This document shows, in pieces, positions 1 to 10,384 of a stretch of DNA of 64,000 nucleotides (positions are counted from its first letter, which is position 1; the number at the start of each line of letters is the position of its first letter). The stretch is from contig OZ038507.1 of NCBI GenBank assembly GCA_964036315.1, positions 61,801,888-61,865,887 of the forward strand. Direction: 5' to 3'. The stretch comes from Acanthosepion esculentum (Eukaryota; Mollusca; Cephalopoda; Sepiida; Sepiidae). The position numbers and the translations under genes are program-made. The notes beneath the pieces are model-generated. The model searched no databases and was not told the DNA's origin. It saw only the letters and a list, made by a program, of their open reading frames with translations.

Positions 1-77
1 ACAATAGTTGTCGAGGAAATGTGAATGAGGGATATGCATTAAGGAAAATAGAATCTTGCTTGGCTATGAGGTTAACC

Positions 78-128
78 ACGCCAGATCAAATGATGGTTTC
101 TAGGAGTAACCATCATCTGATCTGGCAT
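78..128. repeat. Short perfect-type hairpin
   Basis: Arms 80-98 and 108-126 (GCCAGATCAAATGATGGTT and its complement) pair with one mismatch around a 9-base loop. It may be a short fold-back element. 129-660 holds no recognised gene; 410-570 is an unusually GC-rich patch of unknown origin. Confidence 0.6.
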
Positions 129-659
129 GCTTTATAAAAGGGGATGCGGTTTTAAATCCAGCTAGAGGGCTCATTTTCTTTAATTTTTCTTGAGTGTGCC
201 AGCTGGTAAGTGAAACGCTGTTGAAAAAAAAAAAAAATCCTGGGATGATACTCAAATACTGTTATCCACTAAAAATAACGTTTGAAGTAATAAAATATTT
301 CCTTTCTACCCATGTTCGTATTTATTCCTGACCACTGACATTACCTTTCTTAGTTTTAATAAATGTCAATAGTAAAATTACATTACATATACCTTTCTTT
401 TTATATTCTCAGCCTTTTGGCTCAGGGAGGTTCAAATAATATTATGCTCAAACCCCAGGGTACCTCACCCCAGACAGTACCTCTCCTTTGGGAGGGAGGT
501 GGGTTTATTGCCTGATATCTGAGCTGTCCACAAAAGGGGAAATGCCAAGGGGGCATGGGCAATTTTTCCATCATATTCTCAAGCCCACTTTAAACTAACC
601 TTATGTCACATTCAGAAATGATGTAGACACACTGACAAATACCCATATCATTCTTTTTA

Positions 660-1035
660 TATTTTTGTCCTCATAGTTCTCCACAGCTTCCTGTTCCTTG
701 CAGCTCAAATTAATTTTTGACTGTTTACTATCCCTCTTTGTCCTCTTCTGCCATCCCGTCACATAAATTCATTAGGTAGGTTACTGAATGTTACTTCTGC
801 CCTCTTGGCTTAAATATCTCCTTTTGAGTGTTAAATTCTCCAAACCCTCGTTTATTATGTGTCCCAAAACTTAGAATTCTCTCTTTGTGACTAAGTGTTC
901 TTTTTGTTCCCATGACTTCCTTGTTATTCACATGTTCTATCCTTGGTATTAGTAGCTTCCTTCTCTGTCTCTTTGAGTCTCATCTTCATCTGTGTGATTT
1001 TTCCAGTATTTACTGCTATATAGGAGGATTGAGAT
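660..1035 (-). pseudogene. Non-LTR retrotransposon reverse-transcriptase C-terminal relic
   Basis: Minus-strand frames give LLYSSKYWK, then RILSFGTHNKRGFGEF, then VTYLMNLCDGMAEE in order. This is the pattern of the C-terminal region of LINE ORF2 proteins (LLYGSE..W, followed by LGH..R and a RQR-type block). Stops and frameshifts break it. It resembles the copies at 13935-14215 and 15110-15320. Confidence 0.65.
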
Positions 1036-1039
1036 TATA

Positions 1040-1420
1040 TAGCCATTCAATGGGTGTTTTATAAGGTGAGACACTGTAGGATGACAATAAGACCTAGCAA
1101 AACGCAGAGAGGTGGTGCCTCAATAATATCACTGCGGAGAAGGCAACGAGAAAACACTACCTTATTGATTCCAAGAAATCATGGCAGTTTACAGATAATA
1201 AAGAAAAGGATTCTGTGGATAACTGTGATTGCCTATTTCCAGAAGTGAGAAAAGACAGCTCTGAATTCAAAACTGTAAAGGCTGTGGGGAAAGGACTCGA
1301 CTATCTATCCCAAGAAGTAATGGTAATTCACAGATAATAAAGAAAAAGAATCTGTAGAGAGCCATGACTGCCTATGCTCTGAATTCAAAACTTGAGAGGG
1401 GGCAATGGAGAAACTACATT
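1040..1420. repeat. Diverged duplicated segment, family unknown
   Basis: Two related stretches (about 1160-1275 and 1305-1400) share AGATAATAAAGAAAA, CTGTGATTGCCTAT-like and CTCTGAATTCAAAAC blocks. This is an old tandem duplication, perhaps SINE-derived. No coding content. Confidence 0.4.
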
Positions 1421-1639
1421 TTACACATTATATACATTATTCCAGCAGTCATGCTTGCTTTCATTCCTAACCACCGACAATGTCTTTCTCCCTGATTTTG
1501 ACAGCATTTTTATAGTAAAATCCTTTGTAATATATTTACATTGGGAATAGTTATAGATTGCACATGGAAATTTAGTTTAACTTTTATGCCCACAAAAATA
1601 TGGTGTTTCAAAAGGAGAATTATGTTGACGCCACTTTTT

Positions 1640-1722
1640 TTTTTTCTTTTAATCAATTTACCCCAAGTAAGGCAATAATGCCACTAAGATGCAAGGGGCG
1701 CCTTCTTTGAACCTCATAGACT
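1640..1722 (-). mobile_element. LINE 3' end fragment
   Basis: On the minus strand this reads CCCCTTGCATCTTAGTGGC, then ATTGCCTTACTTGGGG, then an A-rich tail. That is the signature of the 3' UTR of the LINE family also seen at 8430, 9146, 36880, 40370, 43480, 47420 and 51985. 1722-2262 shows no recognised element. Confidence 0.65.
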
Positions 1723-2261
1723 AGTGCTGCAGAATCACAAAGGACTGTAACAAATAATGGAAATTACATCACTCGCAGACTATCACCAGCAGCAACTACT
1801 AAAATGGATAGCGCATGTAGCTTGAAGAGAAAATAATAACTTAATCAAGATGTTGATGTTCCACACTGCTTCAAACAAAGGGTTAGGAAGGAAACCCCCA
1901 TCAATACCAGAAAGAATGATAACAGGTACTGAAGGTGAGAAACCTGTTTTCCTGAAAAATTGTTTTAAACCCTTAATGCACTGCATTATTCACTACTTTC
2001 CTTTCCACTGCATTGTCTTTTCAGGCTCCCCTCTCTTGCAGTACTTAATTTCAGTCATGGTTGTTTTCTGTTGCCATAGCAGGATATGACAACACAATTG
2101 CAAAATTCATTCATTCATCTCGGTCACTTGCAGTGATAGGATAAAATTTTTGTTTTGTAAGCAAAATCACCTCCAGTATGTTAAAAGTCAAGAGAAAGAT
2201 TTTATAAATTTAAACTGAAGCAGCACTGCCTGCTCAGTGAATGCCAAATGTTTCCTTATAA

Positions 2262-2627
2262 GGCAACGGCTACACTATTTACATTATTCGAACTTTTGTC
2301 ACCATATTTATTAAAACGTTTCGGCCATTGTATGCTCCGGCCTTCTTCAGGTGGTTGGAATGTCAAACTAAACCCTTTATTTCGCTCACTGGTGTAGACT
2401 GTTCTAGTTCCATGTGCCATGTTTAATGGATGTCAGTTATCTCCTGTTAATTCCTCTCTCCAAGTTCTCCACTGCCTTAACCGGGTATTGAACTCACACT
2501 CTTTGGGTCTTGTCACTGGATCTAACTAATGCCTTTATCCACTGTGCCATGTGTCCTTGAGGACAATAGTCCGAATAATGTAAATAGCGTACATAATACC
2601 TCATCTCAGAACTATCGACAGATACTG
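2262..2627 (-). mobile_element. tRNA-head/hammerhead composite element, copy 1
   Basis: Read on the minus strand, the element starts with a terminal repeat (GAGGTATTATGTACGC...), then a tRNA-like head. The head has an A box (TGGCACAGTGG) and a B box (GAGTTCAATACC). An approx. 150-base body follows, then a hammerhead-like motif. The element closes with part of the same terminal repeat inverted (CGAATAATGTAAATAGTG). Related copies occur at 41203, 44155, 56690 and 59334. Confidence 0.75.
2306..2360 (-). ncRNA. Hammerhead-like motif, family A
   Basis: Minus strand: CTGAAGA (2344-2350), one extra A, stem II GGCC/GGCC, GAAA (2319-2322), then CGTTT. A15.1-U16.1 could pair only through the palindrome ACGT between two molecules. 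Stem I is weak and may include CCA/TGG. Activity is untested. Confidence 0.5.
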
Positions 2628-3349
2628 AAGGGAACGGCTAATATTACCGTTATCATTTTTAAATATTTTCTCTTAAAAAAAAAAACATTTTTTTTTTTTT
2701 GTTCTTCCACCTTTATTCCATCCCAGTCTCTTTCATTTAAAATTTTTGTCTCTCTTTCTTCGTGATGAAAGAGAAATACAGCTAATTAGATACAGCAGAT
2801 ATTTTAATATTGAGTGTTACCAATCTTTGCTGGTGCTTTGCATTTCTTTTTGATCCTCATCACTACAAAGGCAGAAAGACTGCCACTTTAAGATGAACCC
2901 CCGAGTGCCTCGGGTTAAAGAAGATATTATTAAATGTGGGTGATAGTGGTAGGGAAGTTATGTGTGGTTATGGTGAGTAGCAATAAAGATGTCCGACTTG
3001 TCTGTGCACCATCACCAGATACAATCTCGATTTTTGTCAGCAGAGATCGATGATTGGTGGGTCTTTTTATTGCTGATGTCTAAGGAAGAAGAGATTGCAA
3101 AATGACGCTCTTTGTTATGTCTGCTTTGTTGCCCATTACAGTTATAAGCTGAGGAAATTAATTAAAAAAATTTGGAAATTAAGAAACACTTTTTTCTTTT
3201 CTTTCCAAAAGAAAAAGAAATCAGTTTTGTCTCTGCATATTCATATTAGGAAAAAAAAAAAATTTTCTAGTTTGATATTCTGATTAAATCATTAATTATA
3301 AAAATATAAAAAAATAATCAATTGTAAATAATCAAATAAACTAAATTTT

Positions 3350-3651
3350 TATATATATATATATATATAAACAACAGGGATGCCATTTTATTAATCAAAC
3401 TATTTTTTTATTTATTTATTTTTTTGTAGATTTTTTTTATTATAGACATGAACACCTGAGATATCTTTCGGCCAACACTTATTCATAGGTAACGTGTTGG
3501 CACATTATTTATTAGTATAAAGGAGACACAAGATATCTCGGGTGTTCATGTCTATAATAAAAAAAATATAAAATAAAAAAATAGTTTGATTAATAAAATG
3601 GTGTCCCTATTGTTTAAATCTATTCTGAGGTTCTGTGGGTACAAGTCTTTA

Positions 3652-3694
<43 letters not shown>
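3350..3694. repeat. (TA)n-flanked fold-back element with degenerate hammerhead-like core
   Basis: (TA)n tracts at 3350-3370 and 3655-3694 flank a long inverted repeat, arms approximately 3369-3466 and 3531-3617. The interior on the minus strand carries GGCCGAAAGATATCTC: GAAA followed by the palindrome AGATATCT and C, as expected for a dimeric stem III. The CTGANGA box is degraded (TGAATAA). Confidence 0.6.
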
Positions 3695-3697
<3 letters not shown>

Positions 3698-4213
3698 AAG
3701 TGTTTGATATTTATTAATTTATATATAAACACACACATATTAGGGTTATGACTTATTTGTAGCTCTATTTTCCTGTGTAATAAATCATTAGACTTTTCTT
3801 CAAAAGTAATGAAAAAGGCATTAATTTGTTTCAGTTCTTGAAAAAAGTCACCTCCAAACTGCATTCAATTCAATTTTACCATATACGCGTTAAGGGTAAA
3901 AAAAATCAAAATATTTCAGAACCTTTATTTTTCAATTTGTAATTGGATGGTACTTATGCATTTTTAACACATTTAACAGTTTATAGCTATAGCATAACAT
4001 ACAAACTTACAAATAAACAAAAACAAATTCTAGAAGGTTCAAGAAAGTCTTCATACTACTATATTTATATACAATTTTAGAAATTTTGTGTTTTGGTATG
4101 ACTTTCTTTTTTTTTTTAAATAAACTGAATTCAACCCTTCTACATTATTTTTGAAGAAAAGTGCATTGAATTATGATAAAAGAAATAAATTATTTTACAA
4201 AAAGTCTTAACCC

Positions 4214-4285
<72 letters not shown>

Positions 4286-4360
4286 TGCATATTTGGATTT
4301 TGTTTTGTCTTTTCCATATTTTTTCATCATACCGTCAGATCTACATCCACATATTTGCTT

Positions 4361-4415
<55 letters not shown>

Positions 4416-4511
4416 CAAATATGTGGATGTAGATCCGACGGTATGATGAAAAAATATGGAAAAGACAAAGCAAAATCCAAATATGCAAGTTTACTGTTTT
4501 AATGTTGTTTT

Positions 4512-4556
4512 ACTGTCGACATCAGACGTTTCGGTCTAGTAGACCATCTTCAGGAC
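4512..4556 (-). ncRNA. Hammerhead-like motif, family F, inverted copy
   Basis: Minus strand: CTGAAGA, extra T, stem II GGTC/GACC, GAAA, then CGTC. A four-base insertion after CGTC disturbs stem I compared with the + copy at 4696-4736. Confidence 0.45.
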
Positions 4557-4695
4557 ATCGTTATTAGAAACATACTTAGGATTAGACGATATTTAATTCA
4601 ACATGAAAAGACGACAGACACAAGACTAATCAGAAACAGAACAACTGAAATTCTAAAGTCAGCGTTCCCTAATCCTAAAGTATGTTTCTAATAAC

Positions 4696-4736
4696 CATGT
4701 CCTGAAGATGGTCTACTAGACCGAAACGTCGACAGT
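4696..4736 (+). ncRNA. Hammerhead-like motif, family F
   Basis: CTGAAGA at 4702-4708, an extra T, stem II GGTC/GACC with loop TACTA, GAAA at 4723-4726, then CGTC ending at 4730. Stem I is TGTC (4698-4701) with GACA (4731-4734). Stem III is only ACGT, which could form between two molecules. The extra base before stem II departs from the common consensus. Confidence 0.55.
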
Positions 4737-4799
4737 AAAACAACATTAAAACAGTAAACTTGTATATTCGGATTTTGTTTTGTCTTTTCCATATTTTTT

Positions 4800-4847
<48 letters not shown>

Positions 4848-5159
4848 AGTTGTAAAATAGGTAACTTAATAAAACAAGGACAAATAAATGGGGACCAATT
4901 TTATCGGTATGATAAATATTTATTAAAAATTAATTATTAACCGTATAACAGAAATGAAGTACGGAGAGTAAGGTTTTAAGAATTTTCAGATACACCTGTG
5001 TACGTATATATAATATGAAAAGATTATAAAATAAACTGTTATTAACAGATTATGGCAAAAAAGAAAATTTATTTTGGGATTTTTTAAAAAGATATATTTG
5101 TGTATTTAGGCGGCAATCCTTCTTTTATGGGCATTTAATTGAATAGGACAGACAAGGAA

Positions 5160-5312
5160 CTTTGATTTATTTTTTTATACAATTTCTCATGCAATCTAAT
5201 AATTTTTTAATTTCTGATGATAAATTATATAAAAACTGTCCAATTGTTCTTTCTTTCTGAGTACTTTCGGCTATACATTTAGCCATTTTCAAGGTTGAAA
5301 TATATTAACTGT
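5160..5312 (-). repeat. Left arm of inverted repeat flanking a Penelope-like relic
   Basis: On the minus strand this matches 5655-5810: TTTCAACCTTGAAAATGGC, then GTATAGCCGAAAGTACTC, then AACAATTGGACAGTTTTTA. It holds a degenerate hammerhead-like core: (T)TGAAAA, stem II GGCT/AGCC, GAAA, stem III palindrome AGTACT, then C. Both arms keep similar short reading frames (RTIGQFLYNLS). Confidence 0.65.
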
Positions 5313-5431
5313 TAACAAGAAATAGTTTGTATGTATTTATATAATGTTTTCATTTTTAAAACACTGTCAAGATATTGTGTCCATGTTCATAGTTGATGTT
5401 ATTCAGTGTTGTTTTTTTTTGTTTTTTTTTT

Positions 5432-5635
5432 TGTATTTATTAATAAGGCTTCCATTATTTTTAACCTTTTTTTGCATGTAGATGATGCTATTATATTTGT
5501 GTTGTCAACAATATGTTTCAAATAGTGTCCAGTAGGTCTCCATGAATATTTAAATGAGACCTAATTGAACGATGGTCAGAAAGATGTAGAGTGAGTCTGT
5601 GTGTCAAACATGTTGTAGTGTGGCCTATATAATTA
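5432..5635 (-). pseudogene. Penelope-like element GIY-YIG endonuclease fragment
   Basis: Minus-strand translation gives NYIGHTTTCLTHRLTLHLS, SIRSHLNIH, then after a shift NTNIIASS and RLKIMEALLINT. This is the second half of the GIY-YIG nuclease domain of endonuclease-positive Penelope-like elements. It includes the YIG motif, an arginine in the HRL block and the catalytic-type glutamate in MEALLI. Stops and a frameshift inactivate it. It lies exactly between two inverted repeats (5160-5312, 5655-5810), like an endonuclease remnant between inverted Penelope terminal repeats. Confidence 0.8.
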
Positions 5636-5654
5636 TTTACTATTTCTTTTTAAC

Positions 5655-5833
5655 AGTTAATACATTTCAACCTTCAAAATGGCTAAATGTATAGCCGAAA
5701 GTGCTGAGATAAAAAGAACAATTGGACAGTTTTTATATAATTTATCATTTGAAAAGGAAAAAAAATTATTAGATCACATGAGAAATTGTATAAAAAACAA
5801 AATCAAAGCACCTTGTCTATCGTATTCAATGAA

Positions 5834-5890
<57 letters not shown>
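5655..5890 (+). repeat. Right arm of inverted repeat plus (TA)n
   Basis: Inverted partner of 5160-5312. The core here is CTTCAAAAT, stem II GGCT/AGCC, GAAA (about 5698), GTGCTGAG. The 87-codon frame starting at 5679 runs into (TA)n at 5837-5888 and is not a gene as it stands; its first part may be a Penelope ORF remnant. Confidence 0.6.
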
Positions 5891-5892
<2 letters not shown>

Positions 5893-5954
5893 CAGTGGTA
5901 TGTCTGTTTTATTTATTTGCCTTTTTTTTTTTAAAATCTTAAACTATATATTTG

Positions 5955-7308
5955 TTAAGAAAAACCTTCATTAAATCAATTACAACCACTTTCAAAAGAT
6001 TTTATCAAGCTGGAATAAAAATATTAATTAAAAATTAATATATGCAAAAGTAAGTGAACCCTTACATTTCGTATTTGGTGACTGCTTCTTTTGCGGTTAC
6101 TATGGCAACCAGTTTCTGGCAGTAGGCAGTGCCAATTTTTGACCATTCTTCTTGGCAAAACTCCCAGAATTGCTTGAGTTTTACCTGGGTTTCTTGCATG
6201 TACTGCCTTCTTTCACTTAAATGACAGATTTTCAATTGGGTTTAGATCAGGACTTTGACTAGGTCATTCCAAGACTTGAAATCTCTTTTTACGAACCCAT
6301 TCTTTTGTGGATTTGCTTTGGTGCTTCAGATCATTGTCCGCTTGGAAGTTCCAGCCCCCCGACATAAACCCAACGTTTGAACTGAGAACAAGGCACTTTC
6401 ATTCAAAATTGCTTGGTATCTTGCAGAGTCCATTGTGTCATCAATGTGCACTATTTCGCCTGTTCCAGCTGCAGCAAATCATCCCCAAATCATAATGCTG
6501 TCACCACCATGTTTAATGGTTGGTAGCAAAATTCTTCTCTACAAAAAGCCACACTAGGCATACGGCAGAAGTACCTCCTATTGTTCCTCCCAAAAAGCTC
6601 TATTGCCAGAATGCTTCTGGCTTATTAATATGATCTCTGGCATCGGTGAGGTGAGCCTGCTTGTGCTATTTCATAAACAGTGGCCTTTTCTAGCCATTCT
6701 GCCAAGAATATCGGCATCGTCCTGATTTTGTCATACTGTAGACATATGCACATTGATTCCGACAGTGAGCATTGGAGTACCACAAAGGTTACAGCAGGAT
6801 TTGCCTGGGCTTGCCAAACTAGAGGTCTTGCAGTTATTTTTCGTGGAGAGCCATTTCTTGATTGTGATGCTGTCATTCCAAAGGCTTTTCATTTATAAAT
6901 AATTCGTTGTATGGTGGAAAAGTGCGTTCCAAATAATTTTGACAGCTTTTTGTAACATTCTCCACCATTATAGATTTCAACTATGCAATTTTTTTTAAAG
7001 CTTCAGGAAGTTCTTTTGATCTTTGCATATATATTTATTTAAAATTTAGTCTTTAACTGCACACTTTTGCATACACAGTGGATTATATTGTTTGACTGCA
7101 GTATACCCAAAATATGAACACGTCCTTCTGATTTTTACACGTACACAAAAAAATATTTTTCACTGGCAACCATGTAAAACAAAAATACAGTGTAAATGCT
7201 TTTTACATTTGCATATCTTAATTTTTGATTTTTAATGAATATTTTTATTCCAGCTTGATAAAAATCTTTGTAAGTGGTTGTAATTGATTTAATAAAGTTT
7301 TTTCTTAA
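5955..7308 (-). mobile_element. Tc1-like transposon, decayed
   Basis: Terminal inverted repeats of about 95-100 bp begin TTAAGAAAAAC at 5955 and end GTTTTTTCTTAA at 7308; both contain ATCAATTACAACCACTT. The interior is about 1.15 kb and encodes a degraded transposase on the minus strand. The flanks are AT-rich, and the TA target duplication is not clear. Confidence 0.85.
6055..7020 (-). pseudogene. Tc1-like DD34E transposase pseudogene
   Basis: Minus-strand frames show, in order, a GSPRKITAR segment (the GRPRK-type hook between the helix-turn-helix domains), [11 protein letters not shown] with the second catalytic Asp, and SPDLNPIEN with the catalytic Glu. The spacing between that Asp and Glu is 34 residues. 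The ending VHLLLHI resembles the family's usual FTYFCI-like tail. At least five stops and several frameshifts break the reading frame. Confidence 0.85.
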
Positions 7309-7371
7309 TGAATATATTGTTTAATTAAGATTTGTTGGATATCTGGAAAAAAAGACAGTTATTTTAAATAT

Positions 7372-7377
7372 TATTCT

Positions 7378-7468
<91 letters not shown>

Positions 7469-7919
7469 TATGTGTGTGTGTTTTTGTCTGTGTGTTATGT
7501 TTTTTATATATGTGTGTGATACGTTTATATGTGTGTGTGATATGTGTTTATATGTTTATATGTGTATGTGTGTGTGATATGTGTTTATATATGTGTGTGT
7601 GATGTGTTTATATATATATGTGTGTGTGATATGTGTTTATATATATATGTGTGTGTGATATGTGTTTATATATATATGTGTGATATGTGTTTATGTATAT
7701 GTGATATATGTTTAGAAATGTGATATGTTTATATATGTGTTTATATATATGTGATACGTGTTTATATATATGTATATGTTTTTATATATATATATATATA
7801 TGTGTGTGATATCTTTTTATAAATATATATATATATATACATACATACACACGTGTGTGTGTGTGATATATATTTGTTTTGTGTGTGTGATACATGTTTT
7901 AGATAACAACCACACGCGC

Positions 7920-7953
<34 letters not shown>

Positions 7954-7965
7954 GTGAGAAAGTGT
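7372..7965. repeat. (TG)n/(TA)n microsatellite with a TGTGTTTATATATATG higher-order repeat
   Basis: (TG) then (TA)48-like tract, followed by irregular units of TGTGTGATATGTGTTTATATA. Open frames on both strands are repeat artefacts. Confidence 0.95.
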
Positions 7966-8002
7966 ATGTAAATAGCGATGTCGACATAAAGCTGCGACAG
8001 TT

Positions 8003-8056
8003 TTGATGGCCTGAAGATTGCAGTCAAGCATGAAATCTACTGTCACTGCATCAGTT
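8003..8056 (+). ncRNA. Hammerhead-like motif, family B
   Basis: CTGAAGA at 8011-8017, extra T, stem II TGC/GCA, GAAA at 8032-8035, then TCTACTGTC with C at 8044 as the expected cleavage base. The outer stem I can form GATG/CATC. Compare 24433-24478 and 61124-61166. Confidence 0.5.
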
Positions 8057-8139
8057 TCCTCTTATGTTGTGTATATGTAAAATATATAATATGCGTGTGT
8101 TTGTGGGTTAATGTATGTATACTTACCCAGATCAGTAGA

Positions 8140-8330
8140 CAGCTGAGGGAGGCTGGATGGTACAATGGTTGAAAAGCGGTAACAATGACCAATATGAGGA
8201 CCTTAGTCCAAATATAAATTGTGTCATTAATAATAACTCCTCATCCCAGAAATTCATACGGAACTGTTACCCTAACAGCACTGTTTGATACCTGAATTAT
8301 CCCTTACCACCACCACCACCCTCAGAATGA
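8140..8330 (+). mobile_element. Possible tRNA-derived SINE fragment
   Basis: TGGTACAATGG at 8158 fits a pol III A box, with a GGACCTTAGTCC block where a B box would be. Too diverged to assign to a family. Confidence 0.35.
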
Positions 8331-8429
8331 AACTATGATGGATATACATAATTAAATTCTGATTACAAATCAAAATATTGTTGAAATAAAACATGACTTA
8401 TTTTTCTACTGTATAGAAGTAGATATATT

Positions 8430-8575
8430 TGTCTATTGTCTGGTCTTTTGAATAGTATAGGTTTATCCCTTGTCCCCTGTTTAGGATTAGGTTTCCAGCT
8501 CCTTCTAAAAATCTTTTCATTGTCTTTCACTCCCATTAGCCCCCTGTGTCTTAGTGGCATTGCTGCCTCTTGCTC
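8430..8575 (+). mobile_element. LINE 3' end fragment
   Basis: CACTCCCATTAGCCCCCTG, then TGTCTTAGTGGCATTGCTG, then CCTCTTGCTCC: the same 3' UTR as in the LINE copies at 40370 and 47420. It runs straight into the 17-bp array. Confidence 0.6.
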
Positions 8576-9145
8576 CCTCTTTTTTCTTCATTCTCTTTTT
8601 TCTTCATTCTCTCTTTTCTTCATTCTCTTTTTTTCTTCATTCTCTTTTTTTCTTCATTCTCTTTTTTTCTTCATTCTCTTTTTTTCTTCATTCTCTTTTT
8701 TTCTTCATTCTCTTTTTTTCTTCATTCTCTTTTTTTCTTCATTCTCTTTTTTTCTTCATTCTCTTTTTTTCTTCATTCTCTTTTTTTCTTCATTCTCTTT
8801 TTTTCTTCATTCTCTTTTTTTCTTCATTCTCTTTTTTTCTTCATTCTCTTTTTTTCTTCATTCTCTTTTTTTCTTCATTCTCTTTTTTTCTTCATTCTCT
8901 TTTTTTCTTCATTCTCTTTTTTTCTTCATTCTCTTTTTTTCTTCATTCTCTTTTTTTCTTCATTCTCTTTTTTTCTTCATTCTCTTTTTTTCTTCATTCT
9001 CTTTTTTTCTTCATTCTCTTTTTTTCTTCATTCTCTTTTTTTCTTCATTCTCTTTTTTTCTTCATTCTCTTTTTTTCTTCATTCTCTTTTTTTCTTCATT
9101 CTCTTTTTTTCTTCATTCTCTTTTTTTCTTCATTCTCTTTTTTCA
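8576..9145. repeat. 17-bp minisatellite, about 33 copies
   Basis: Unit TTCATTCTCTTTTTTTC, nearly perfect. 17 is not a multiple of 3 and no stop occurs, so all three + frames stay open, giving spurious proteins of 209-268 residues. It lies between two LINE 3' ends in opposite orientation. Confidence 0.97.
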
Positions 9146-9745
9146 AACCATTTCACCCCCAAGCAAGGCAAAAGTGCCACTAGCAAGCACAGGGTTACAG
9201 AGAGTGAAAGTGAGAGAAAAGACTTGGTATGGAAAGGATTAAAGATGAACAAGGTTCAAGTCAACAGAAGATGGCGATTGTCGTTGCATTTAAAATCTTA
9301 ACGGTTGTAGTTTACAGGGAAGCAAGCAAGTAAGTGGAATGGGGTTCCACAGGCAGAAAGTGAGAGAAAAGAAACTGTTGGAGTAGAAGTGGTGGTTACA
9401 TTTAACTATTTCAACAGTAAAAGGATGGGACCTATATGCCATTCTAGTAGTCGGGGTGCCAGGAGGGGGGGTTAAAAACACTTGTCAGAGCAGTTGCCAT
9501 GAAAATATTTGTAGAAAAGACAGAGAGAAGCCACGTCACGTCGGTGAGAAAGTCAATGAAGTCAAGATGCCAAGGCAGGATCTATTACATTGCAGATCCT
9601 TCTTTAAATTTTGTCAAGAATCTCAAGATGAAGAGCAGGGGCACTAGATTAGATATGGCAACAGTATTCAATGCATAGCTGAGGGGTAGATTTGTAAATG
9701 TGCAAGATGGATGCTTACAAGAAAAACCTTCTGGCCTTGGGTATA
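9146..9745 (-). mobile_element. LINE, 5'-truncated, minus strand
   Basis: The minus-strand 3' UTR (CTTGCTAGTGGCACTTTTGC) is followed upstream by decayed ORF2 C-terminal sequence: YRSHPFTVEIVKCNHHFYSN and, further upstream, relics of the AHLQIY block. Stops and frameshifts are frequent. Confidence 0.8.
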
Positions 9746-9960
9746 GGGAGCAGGATTGAGGAAAGGATAAAAGATGAACAGGGTTCAAATCAACAGAAGA
9801 TGACGGTTGACATTGCATGTAAAGTTTTGAAGATTGTAGTTTTCAGGGAAACGAGTAAGGGGAAGGTAGTTCAACAGTTGGGAAGTGCAAGAAAAGAAAC
9901 TGTTGGAGTAGAAGTGGCAGTTACATTTTATTTCAACAGTGAATTGATTAAAAAAGAAGA
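9746..9960 (-). mobile_element. Second LINE 3' fragment, minus strand
   Basis: Repeats the TVEIKCNCHFYSNSFFS region of the neighbouring LINE copy and stops at a (T)n/(A)n junction near 9955. It lacks the usual 3' tail, so the boundary at 9746 is a truncation or recombination point. Confidence 0.7.
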
Positions 9961-10059
9961 AAAAAAAATTTTTTTTCTGAAAGATAACGTTTCTTGCCAT
10001 ATAAGATACACTTAAAAATGAAAAACTCGTTCAAAAATCACCCTATGTCTCGGATCCCT

Positions 10060-10215
10060 GTGGTTGGGTTACTGATAGTAGAGTAACACCTAAACATCCA
10101 GACACTCGGAATGAATATATTTATGATTACCAAAAAAAAAAATTCCTCTTTGACCGACCAGTCCCCTGGTGACCCCAGAATGAAATTTCATCATCAGTTT
10201 CCTGACTAGGATTGC
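10060..10215. repeat. Dispersed fragment flanking the 40-bp array (left)
   Basis: AGTAGAGTAACACCTAAAC and GTGACCCCAGAATGAAATTT recur in similar form at 11085-11165 on the other side of the array. 10215-10385 has no recognised element. Confidence 0.4.
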
Positions 10216-10384
10216 TGGTCAGCTGAGCCACTGACCAGCTCCCAACATATGTCTCGGTTGCATGCCAATATCTGGGTTGAAAGTTGAAGAGGCCTTACAA
10301 AACAAAATATTGTAAATTGTGGTGTACAAGTTGACCTGATTTTTTAGCTCAAAATTAAATCAATAAAATTAAGAATACTAATTC

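Larger units (their letters stand above)
4218..4840. repeat. Nested fold-back element between (TA)n tracts
   Basis: (TA)n lies at 4218-4281, (AC)n(AT)n at 4361-4413 and (AT)n at 4805-4840. A block of about 75 bp (TTTGTTTTGTCTTTTCCATA) occurs at 4290 (+), 4440 (-) and 4765 (+). A second inverted pair (4505-4580 and 4675-4750) carries hammerhead-like motifs. The open frames here are read-through of TA repeats. Confidence 0.75.

Noticed and set aside
410..435. U2 snRNA 5' end (TCTCAGCCTTTTGGCTCAG)
   Set aside because: Only about 17 bases match, the branch-site and Sm regions of U2 are missing, and AGCCTTTTGGCT is a simple palindrome likely to arise by chance.
8436..9301. Open frames of 209-268 codons
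   Set aside because: Read-through of the 17-bp TTCATTCTCTTTTTTTC array in every frame.
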